Shown here one piece after another: positions 31,838 through 38,033 of a stretch of 38,033 nt of DNA. The DNA lies in contig CACAXU010000008.1 in assembly GCA_902536515.1 (NCBI GenBank), positions 1 to 38,033 of the forward strand. The letters run 5' to 3'. The notes under the pieces were generated by a model. The model worked only from the letters and a program-made list of their open reading frames with translations, did not search any database and was not told the origin of the DNA. Numbering within the stretch: position 1 is the first letter of the stretch; each line of letters starts with the position of its first letter. The translations under genes and the position numbers were made by a program. Origin of the DNA: an uncultured Litorivicinus sp. GTDB taxonomy: Bacteria > Pseudomonadota > Gammaproteobacteria > Pseudomonadales > Litorivicinaceae.

Positions 31838-32160
31838 TTAAAGAATACAGAGCGTAGCGGATATTAGCAGTTCTAATTTGAAGGCTCGACGCTGACTTGA
31901 TTGAAATGCGCTACCTCTTAAAGGAATCGGAGATAAATCAGAAATGCGAATACGAACGTTTTCTTCCTTCGATTCGTAAATACCATCAAGAACCACGGTC
32001 CCATGGGGGTCAACAGACACTCGAGTGTTGAGTTCGCGCGTCTCAATCATCGGACCTTGATGGGTCGATATGATCGATTACGATCTTTTTGTGCAGGCAG
32101 GATCCCTCGTCGAATCCAATATTCAGCCGTATCAATGTGCCAGGGGAGGCAGAGGAGCCT
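31838..32160 (-). pseudogene. pilQ: Decayed 3' end of the type IV pilus secretin gene pilQ
   Basis: The last 70 codons (from 32050) still read like the end of a PilQ secretin: IETRELNTRVSVDPHGTVVL followed by DGIYE (compare IDTnevtTqVlV..GgTVVlgGIYE), then ISDLSPIPLRGSAF (compare vPfLGDIPvLGnlF) and LELLISATLCIL (compare tELLIFiTPrIL). Conserved glycines and the TPR ending are lost. The same frame has a TAA at 32078-32080, and the preceding secretin-like stretch (LIRLNIGF, KKIVIDHIDPS) is in another frame, so at least one frameshift is present. The remnant ends 10 nt before aroK, exactly where intact pilQ lies in relatives. The upstream limit is approximate. Confidence 0.75.
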
Positions 32161-32371
32161 GGATGCTAATCCAGTCAACAAGGTTTGCAATCTCCATCAC
32201 TTATCCAATAAAGCGAATCAGAACTTGGATATACTGTTTATCGAAATTGCGGGTCGATTAGCATGGAATCCTCCGAGTTAGGAAAGCCAAGCATAAAATT
32301 AAAGTCTGTCAAACCGCTATTGGACTTTGATTTTAGGTAAACTTTGGCCCGATCTTTGGAGTGGAATTACC
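32161..32371. other. Decayed intergenic sequence between the pilQ remnant and mrcA
   Basis: All six frames are broken by stops or lack recognisable protein. On the minus strand GGAGG, 6 nt and ATG (about 32263-32278) open an 8-codon frame, where an old pilM start could have been; this is speculative. The region must also contain the promoters for mrcA and perhaps aroK, but no convincing -35/-10 pair was found. Confidence 0.4.
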
Positions 32372-34795
32372 GTGATCAACCCTGTACGTTTTTTAATCAG
32401 CCTTGCACTCACTTCGGCGCTCTTAGGGGCATGTGGACTGATTGGTGGGTACTTGTATCTGAAGCCCGGGCTTCCAGACGTCGAGTCACTGCGGACAGTG
32501 CAGTTACAAACACCACTTCAGATCTTTACCTCCGACGGACAATTGGTCGCACAATTTGGTGAAAAACGACGTGACCCAGTCAGTATTAACGAGGTTCCAC
32601 TTGACCTTGTTCGCGCCTTCCTCGCCGCCGAAGATGATAACTTCAGAGACCATGTCGGTATTGATCCACTTGGACTTGCGCGCGCTACGTGGCAGCTCGT
32701 TTCAAGTGGACAGATTCAGTCGGGCGGTTCAACCATCACGATGCAAGTGGCAAAGAACTACTTTCTGAGCCACGAGCGAACATTTGCACGCAAATTTCGA
32801 GAGATCCTACTCGCGCTTGAAATCGAGAAAACGCTTAGCAAGGATGAAATTCTTGAGCTGTACTTCAATGTGATTTTTCTCGGAAATCGCGCCTATGGCG
32901 TCAATGCCGCATCACAGATCTATTACGGAAAGAACTTGGATAAGTTGACGTTGGCTCAAGCGGCAATGGTTGCTGGGCTTCCAAAAGCGCCCTCGAAGTA
33001 CAATCCAATTGCAAATCCAGAACGAGCCAAAGCGCGTCGTGATTGGATTCTCGGTCGTATGCTTAAATTAGGTTTCATTAAACAATCCGACTTCGAACAA
33101 GCAATTGAGCAACCTGTGACAGCATCACTTCATGGTGTTCAAGTCGATCTCACTGCCCCATATGTTGCTGAAGAATCGCGCCGAATTGCATTAGAGATTT
33201 TCGATGATCGAGCGTATACCGATGGCTTGCGCGTATTCACCACCATCAATGGTGAGCAACAAAAATATGCGCAAAACGCGGTCATCCGGGGACTGATCGA
33301 GTACGATCGCCGACACGGTTGGCGAGGCGTTGAGCAATCGCTGGTCGGTAAAGGATTATCAGATTGGAAACGACAACTCGAGGACATCGATACAATTGGA
33401 CCACTTCATCCCGCCGTCGTTGTCACCGTAACGGACAAAACCATTCGTGCAGTTACCAAAGATAATGAATCAATCATTATCGAACAGAAAGGGTTCGAAT
33501 GGGCCCGAGAATATCGAAGTGTCAATAGCATTGGCCCTCGCGTTAAGGATGCCAGGAAATTAGTGGCACCCGGTGATTTGATCCGTGTTATCCAGGACGA
33601 TACGAGCTGGTGGCTGGCACAAAAACCTGAAGTCGAGTCAGGATTTGTTGCTTTAGATCCAAATACCGGAGCCATTCGAGCGATGATTGGCGGCTTTAAT
33701 TATTTTGAGTCCAAATTCAACCGGGCAACGCAAGGAGGTCGTTTGGTTGGATCTGGAATCAAACCATTAATTTACACCGCCGCACTAGAGTCTGGAATGA
33801 CCCCGGCTACACAGATCAATGATGCACCTGTGGTGTTTGATCGGACAGAAGGCGCAACTGACTGGCGCCCACAAAATTCTGGAGGAACGTTTCTAGGGCC
33901 CACTCGATTGCGAACGGCACTGTACAAATCAAGAAATCTGGTATCGGTAAGACTTGTGCGCGAACTTGGAGTTAGCCGAATTATCGATATCGCTGATCGC
34001 TTTGGCTTGGACACCGCGAAATTACCGAGAAATCTTTCGATTTCGCTCGGAACAGCGTCGTTGACGCCTCTCGAAATGGCCGAGACCTATGCCATTTTCG
34101 CAAATGGTGGCTATCGAGTACAAAGCCACCTAATCGATCGTATAGAATCTGCCGATGGCGCGATCCTGTTCCAAACGCGCCCAGTGAGTGTATGCCGCAA
34201 GGCGTGTGAGGGACGATCCGTATCAGTGGATTTAGAATTCGATAATCGGCTACGACCAGCAAAATCTGATTTTTTCGAACTCGAATACAGTGATCGTATT
34301 GCGCCACGTGTTCTTGATGAGCGCATTCATTTTCTTATCAATGATATGTTGAAGGATGTAGTCCAACAAGGAACAGCAAAAAAAGCAAAGTCACTAGGCC
34401 GACAAGATCTCGCAGGTAAAACGGGGACAACGAATGACCAAGTCGACGCCTGGTTTAATGGATATCAAAAAAATTTAGTTGCTTCAGTCTGGGTCGGATT
34501 CGATCAACCAAAAACACTCGGGCGCTCAGAATACGGCGGACGAGCGGCGCTACCGATCTGGATCGAATTTATGAAGCACGCACTCAAAGACACTCCAAAG
34601 TATGCTTCGCCCTTACCGACAGGCGTTGTCGCAACGCGCATCGATCCGGAAACCGGTGCCAAGGCACGAGCATCACAGACCAATGCCATGCGTGAGTTTT
34701 TTCTCTTAGAAAATCCGCCAAAGGACCCGGCGCCAGAGGCAATTATTCCCTCAACGGACGGCCAAACAATAAAAACACCCCAGCAATTATTCTAA
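32372..34795 (+). CDS. mrcA: Bifunctional penicillin-binding protein 1A
   Basis: This class A PBP (ponA in pseudomonads) is a periplasmic peptidoglycan glycosyltransferase and transpeptidase anchored by an N-terminal helix (FLISLALTSALLGACGLIGG). From GTG 32372 it is 807 residues, normal length. Glycosyltransferase motifs are AAEDDNFRDHVGID, GGSTITMQVAKN and YFNVIFLGNRAYGV. Transpeptidase motifs are SGIK (catalytic Ser near 461), SRN, and KTGT in AGKTGTTND. GTG 32372 has GGAG upstream; an earlier TTG at 32327 has none. The end overlaps the convergent nuclease gene by 3 nt. Confidence 0.95.
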   Translation: MINPVRFLISLALTSALLGACGLIGGYLYLKPGLPDVESLRTVQLQTPLQIFTSDGQLVAQFGEKRRDPVSINEVPLDLVRAFLAAEDDNFRDHVGIDPLGLARATWQLVSSGQIQSGGSTITMQVAKNYFLSHERTFARKFREILLALEIEKTLSKDEILELYFNVIFLGNRAYGVNAASQIYYGKNLDKLTLAQAAMVAGLPKAPSKYNPIANPERAKARRDWILGRMLKLGFIKQSDFEQAIEQPVTASLHGVQVDLTAPYVAEESRRIALEIFDDRAYTDGLRVFTTINGEQQKYAQNAVIRGLIEYDRRHGWRGVEQSLVGKGLSDWKRQLEDIDTIGPLHPAVVVTVTDKTIRAVTKDNESIIIEQKGFEWAREYRSVNSIGPRVKDARKLVAPGDLIRVIQDDTSWWLAQKPEVESGFVALDPNTGAIRAMIGGFNYFESKFNRATQGGRLVGSGIKPLIYTAALESGMTPATQINDAPVVFDRTEGATDWRPQNSGGTFLGPTRLRTALYKSRNLVSVRLVRELGVSRIIDIADRFGLDTAKLPRNLSISLGTASLTPLEMAETYAIFANGGYRVQSHLIDRIESADGAILFQTRPVSVCRKACEGRSVSVDLEFDNRLRPAKSDFFELEYSDRIAPRVLDERIHFLINDMLKDVVQQGTAKKAKSLGRQDLAGKTGTTNDQVDAWFNGYQKNLVASVWVGFDQPKTLGRSEYGGRAALPIWIEFMKHALKDTPKYASPLPTGVVATRIDPETGAKARASQTNAMREFFLLENPPKDPAPEAIIPSTDGQTIKTPQQLF

Positions 34796-35541
34796 AACAC
34801 GCGAAGACGATTATTCAGATCTTTGAGCCTCAACGTCCAAGGCCAGTCCGCTCGCAAGGATTTGGGGGATCGCGATACCCAACCACGAACCTCGTAGCGA
34901 GTCCCCGTTCTCACGCTAGAATCTACCTCTGGAAGTATGACACGTAGCTTGCCATCCAGAATCATGGTGGTTTGATCAAGTATCTGAGTAACCACACCAA
35001 CACGATGTTGGAAGCCACCACTAGATATAGTTTTCACCGGTTGAGGTAGCTGATTCAAAGACCAAACACCGATGCGAGACTTCCGTGCGCTCGATTCGAT
35101 CGATAAAAAACATGAAACTAAGCGATCCTCTGGAGGGACCGAGACGGTGAGAGCCAGGCCTTCAGCAACAAGCATCTCTCCAAAATATTTCTCGCCCATC
35201 CATAAATTTCCCAACAGACGACCATGTCGATCTTTTGGCGCAGGCCATGGCGTTATTTGAATTGATTTCGGAAGCACCTCGATTGCAAGTCGTTTCGCCC
35301 TGAGAGCGTAATCACGCTTCCAGCCAGAATCTTTCAATTCGAATGTATTCAAACCTATCAAACGGACCCGATAGCCACTGTCGAGTTTAACAGTATCACC
35401 ATCAATGACTCGATCGGTTTTCATTGGCGGTGAAAGGGTCTGCGGTGCAGGGCAGGGCGTCGCAAAAGCAACCCCCGAAAATACAAAAACCACAAAGACG
35501 GTGGCTTTTGTACATATTCTATTTCGAAATTGCTCGACCAC
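34792..35541 (-). CDS. Secreted thermonuclease-like protein (SNase fold)
   Basis: From GTG 35541 this 249-residue protein has a good signal peptide ([16 protein letters not shown], then [11 protein letters not shown]) with a likely cut after AFA. Residues about 40-150 are an SNase/OB-fold domain: [35 protein letters not shown]. The usual calcium-site aspartate in IDTPE is Asn here (LNTFE), while the glutamate and two arginines are kept, so activity is plausible but unproven. The C-terminal 80 residues look like a second small beta domain. The start lies within the last codons of rpmE. An equivalent nuclease gene beside rpmE-priA is known in pseudomonads. Confidence 0.8.
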   Translation of the reverse strand: MVEQFRNRICTKATVFVVFVFSGVAFATPCPAPQTLSPPMKTDRVIDGDTVKLDSGYRVRLIGLNTFELKDSGWKRDYALRAKRLAIEVLPKSIQITPWPAPKDRHGRLLGNLWMGEKYFGEMLVAEGLALTVSVPPEDRLVSCFLSIESSARKSRIGVWSLNQLPQPVKTISSGGFQHRVGVVTQILDQTTMILDGKLRVILPEVDSSVRTGTRYEVRGWVSRSPKSLRADWPWTLRLKDLNNRLRVF

Positions 35542-35734
35542 CGAAGCGCTTATTGAAACGGTCGATACGTCCACCGGTATCAACAACTTTCTGCTTACCG
35601 GTGTAGAAGGGATGGCATTCCTGGCAGACGTCGATTGAAAAATCTTCGCCTTTTGTTGAGCGCGTCTCGTAGGTCGCCCCACAGGAGCATGTAACCTTCA
35701 CGTCCGAATACGCTGGATGAATATCCGCTCTCAT
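35519..35734 (-). CDS. rpmE: 50S ribosomal protein L31 (zinc-binding form)
   Basis: This 71-residue ribosomal protein starts [19 protein letters not shown]. It keeps the zinc cysteines (CSCG and [10 protein letters not shown]), so it is the C+ form rather than the zinc-free paralogue, and ends in the basic [13 protein letters not shown] 35734 has AGAGGA 7 nt upstream. It is divergent from priA and overlaps the nuclease start by 23 nt, implying coupled translation. Confidence 0.97.
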   Translation of the reverse strand: MRADIHPAYSDVKVTCSCGATYETRSTKGEDFSIDVCQECHPFYTGKQKVVDTGGRIDRFNKRFGGRAISK

Positions 35735-35748
35735 TTTTCTATCCTCTG

Positions 35749-35754
35749 TATAAT
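35749..35754 (+). promoter_or_regulatory. Candidate -10 element for priA
   Basis: A perfect TATAAT lies in the 113 nt rpmE-priA divergent gap, 94 nt before the priA ATG. No good -35 is seen at normal spacing. The rpmE ribosome-binding site overlaps it on the other strand. Confidence 0.3.
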
Positions 35755-35847
35755 CGATGCCGCTTTCCCAACCACGTTACGCGTCAGGCACCGCATCTCA
35801 GTTGGGCGCGCGGAGTTTATCAAATACTGGGGTGTTCACGAAAGCCT

Positions 35848-37806
35848 ATGTCACGCTTTTTTATCAAAGTTTTTGTTCCGGGGCCGTTTTTCGAACCTCT
35901 TACCTACTCGACAAGTGCTCCAGTCAGCGCTGGCATTCGCGTTAAAGTACCTCTCGGATCACGCGAAGTCATCGGCCTCTGTGCTGGAAAAGCAAATCGA
36001 CCTGAAGCACTTGACACCGTTAAATCAGTTATTTCAATGATTGATGACGAGCCGATCATCAGCACACAACATCAAGCTCTAGTGGATTTCACATCGAACT
36101 ATTATTTGGCGCCGCCGGGTGACTTATTACTCTCAAGCCTACCGACAACTCTTCGCAAAGGTAAGCCAATCCCAGAACCCAGAACTGAAATCGGTCACAA
36201 CAACTCACCGGCCTATCAGCTCACAGACGATCAACATCATGCGATCGAAGCGGTGGATCAAACAGCCAATCAATTCCAATGTTTTTTACTCCAAGGCGTC
36301 ACTGGCAGCGGGAAAACGCAGGTTTTTTCTGAACTGATAGATCGAATGATCAAGCGAGGCCAGCAGATTCTAGTATTGGTTCCCGAAATTGGACTCACAG
36401 GTCAGATGGTGAGAAGGATTCAAGATCAGCTAGATGGCGAGCTTTGTGTGTCTCATTCAGGTATCGCCGATGGCGAGAGAACAAAAGCCTTTATTGCATC
36501 TGCTCGAGGTATTGCCGATGTCCTGATCGGTACACGCTCAGCATTATTCACGCCCATGCCAAAACTAGGACTCATCTTGGTCGATGAAGAACATGATGGC
36601 GCTTTCAAAAATCAAGAAGGGTGTCGCTATTCAGCTCGGGATCTGGCCATTGTTCGTGCAAAACAAATGAATATTCCCGTTGTACTTTCCTCAGCAACAC
36701 CGTCCCTTGAGACATGGCAACAGGCAGAGCTTGGAAAATACCGGCGATTACGCTTATCAGCTCGACCAGGACAGCCCCAACCGACCATTCATTTGATCGA
36801 TGCAAGGTACGACAGACCAAAAGATGGTTTAAGTAAAGCAGCCAAGAGAGCCATACGACATGCTATCGACTATGGCCAACAAGCACTCGTTTTTCTCAAC
36901 CGACGCGGCTATTCCCCCATTCTCATGTGTGCAGACTGTGGATGGATCCCAGGCTGTAAACATTGCGATGCAAAACCGACGCTCCATCGCCAGCCCGACT
37001 CTTTGTGGTGTCATCATTGTGATCATCACCAACGACCGGTATCGATCTGTCCCGAATGCTCCGGACGCAGTTTATTAGCTATTGGCCATGGAACTGAGCG
37101 CTTAGAAGAAGCTTTAGCTGGGAGCTTTCCTGATGTTCCAATTATTCGTGTGGATCGCGACACGACTGCACGACGGCGTGCATTTGAACAGCTAATCCAA
37201 CCAGTCATTGACGGCCAACCCTGCATCCTGGTTGGTACACAAATGCTCGCCAAAGGACACGATTTTCAAAAGCTCTCCACCGTTGTTGTCACTGATGCCG
37301 ATCAAGGGCTGTCTGGCGCTGATTTCAGATCAGTGGAACATTTTGCTCAACTCCTAACTCAAGTCGCGGGCCGCGCGGGACGCCATGGTGCGACCGGCCA
37401 AGTCTTGATTCAAACACATCGCCCGGACTCCGAGTGGTTCGACAAGATACTGAGGCAGGATTACGATCATCTTGCAAAAGCGGTACTCCTTGAACGGGAA
37501 AAATTCAACTGGCCTCCAAAGTCGCATCTCGCGCTCATCACAGCACGAGCCACGTCGTCTATATCGGTATTCGAAGCGTTAGAAAAGGTCGCAAATCAAA
37601 TTCGTGCATGGAATAGCCCAGTTCGAGTGCTTGGACCAGCGCCTGCTCCAATGGAACGTCGAAATCGGCAATATCATGGCCAGCTTTTGATCCTCGGAAA
37701 ACGATCACTGATTCAATGGGTATTAAAAGAAACCGGTCCATGGGCTTATAAAAAGCTAGGAAAAGTCATATTTCACTTAGACGTGGATCCCTGGGACCTT
37801 TGGTAA
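35848..37806 (+). CDS. priA: Primosomal replication restart helicase PriA, apparently lacking the winged-helix domain
   Basis: PriA reloads the replisome at collapsed forks. The 652-residue protein has the 3'-DNA-binding domain (1-105, ending GDLLLSSLPTTLRKGKP), Walker A GVTGSGKT (150-157), DEEH (246-249), SATPSLET, a cysteine-rich zinc region (about 360-405: CADCGW, CKHC, CHHC, CPEC) and QVAGRAGR. E. coli PriA is 732 residues. Here only about 18 residues separate the 3'-DNA-binding domain from the helicase start (LTDDQHHAIEAV), against about 85 in E. coli, so the winged-helix domain is missing. All helicase motifs are intact. argS follows by 33 nt. Confidence 0.95.
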   Translation: MSRFFIKVFVPGPFFEPLTYSTSAPVSAGIRVKVPLGSREVIGLCAGKANRPEALDTVKSVISMIDDEPIISTQHQALVDFTSNYYLAPPGDLLLSSLPTTLRKGKPIPEPRTEIGHNNSPAYQLTDDQHHAIEAVDQTANQFQCFLLQGVTGSGKTQVFSELIDRMIKRGQQILVLVPEIGLTGQMVRRIQDQLDGELCVSHSGIADGERTKAFIASARGIADVLIGTRSALFTPMPKLGLILVDEEHDGAFKNQEGCRYSARDLAIVRAKQMNIPVVLSSATPSLETWQQAELGKYRRLRLSARPGQPQPTIHLIDARYDRPKDGLSKAAKRAIRHAIDYGQQALVFLNRRGYSPILMCADCGWIPGCKHCDAKPTLHRQPDSLWCHHCDHHQRPVSICPECSGRSLLAIGHGTERLEEALAGSFPDVPIIRVDRDTTARRRAFEQLIQPVIDGQPCILVGTQMLAKGHDFQKLSTVVVTDADQGLSGADFRSVEHFAQLLTQVAGRAGRHGATGQVLIQTHRPDSEWFDKILRQDYDHLAKAVLLEREKFNWPPKSHLALITARATSSISVFEALEKVANQIRAWNSPVRVLGPAPAPMERRNRQYHGQLLILGKRSLIQWVLKETGPWAYKKLGKVIFHLDVDPWDLW

Positions 37807-37815
37807 TGCTACACT
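37807..37815 (+). promoter_or_regulatory. Candidate extended -10 for argS
   Basis: TGCTACACT directly follows the priA stop and fits an extended -10 (TGnTAnnnT). No clear -35 is seen. It would start argS mRNA about 18 nt before its ATG, leaving room for the GGAGGGA ribosome-binding site. Confidence 0.35.
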
Positions 37816-37839
37816 CGCGCGCTTAACTGGAGGGACATT

Positions 37840-38033
37840 ATGAAGGACGCTGTCGCTGGGCTATTTGAACAATCCCTCGATCAACTCATCACTCAAGGCA
37901 TCATTGATGCGACAGATCGTAAACCCGTTCAGATTGAAAATACCCGAGATCCTGCTCATGGAGACCTTGCAACCAATGTGGCTATGATGCATGCAAAAGC
38001 TGCCAAAATGGCGCCTCGCGCACTTGCAGAGTT
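37840..38033 (+). CDS. argS: Arginyl-tRNA synthetase, N-terminal fragment
   Basis: About 64 codons are present and the gene runs off the window. The translation (MKDAVAGLFEQSLDQLITQG..., then TRDPAHGDLATNVAMMHAKA) matches the N-terminal Add-1 domain of ArgS, where RDPAHGDxATNVAM is highly conserved. ATG 37840 follows GGAGGGA by 4 nt. Position after priA matches pseudomonads. Confidence 0.93.
   Translation, partial: MKDAVAGLFEQSLDQLITQGIIDATDRKPVQIENTRDPAHGDLATNVAMMHAKAAKMAPRALAE

Noticed and set aside
32003..32281. Plus-strand open frames of 60-90 codons across the pilQ remnant
   Set aside because: No family resemblance and no ribosome-binding site; the opposite strand carries the recognisable secretin-like sequence.
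35542..35682. Long N-terminal extension of the nuclease over rpmE
   Set aside because: The added residues are the out-of-frame translation of the L31 gene and would bury the signal peptide.

Overview
The window reads as chromosomal, housekeeping-dense DNA from a free-living gammaproteobacterium, probably aquatic or marine. I infer this from gene families and gene order, not from a database. Base composition is near half G+C by eye. Genes are packed with 1-26 nt overlaps, TTG and GTG starts are frequent, and three convergent gene pairs overlap at their 3' ends. I found no rRNA, tRNA, CRISPR array, insertion sequence, phage gene or recognisable defence system.

Left block (1-8677, minus strand): the start of an iron ABC permease and its periplasmic iron-binding protein; a small lipoprotein; then a long head-to-tail run thiD-nudF-yqiB-parE-ornithine decarboxylase-amino-sugar kinase-nagA. 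Middle block (8741-13224, plus strand): lptM-lysA-dapF-DUF484-xerC-HAD phosphatase, the usual gammaproteobacterial lysine/DAP-xerC cluster. It converges on a minus-strand 2-hydroxyacid dehydrogenase. Next comes glnK-amtB (minus), with a sigma-54 promoter and two NtrC-like sites, divergent from ubiK. An SOS-type error-prone polymerase gene, dnaE2, follows, with a LexA box touching its start codon.

Right block (19581-38033): aroK-aroB-DamX-like ATPase-gltB-gltD-metY-hemE-tolC on the minus strand; then divergent mrcA (PBP1A), a thermonuclease-like gene, rpmE, priA and the start of argS. This matches the gene order I recall from Pseudomonas (hemE-gltD-gltB-ATPase-aroB-aroK-pilQPONM-ponA ... rpmE-priA-argS), with one striking difference. 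The type IV pilus operon pilMNOPQ, expected between ponA and aroK, is missing. What remains is a decayed 3' end of the secretin gene pilQ, ending 10 nt before aroK.

I did not find a wholly new multi-gene system. The observations most worth checking are the pilQ fossil, a PriA that appears to lack its winged-helix domain, a DamX-like ATPase without the SPOR domain, the LexA/-10/ATG arrangement suggesting a leaderless dnaE2 mRNA, the nitrogen-control region of glnK-amtB, and the overlapping polyamine/amino-sugar gene trio after parE.
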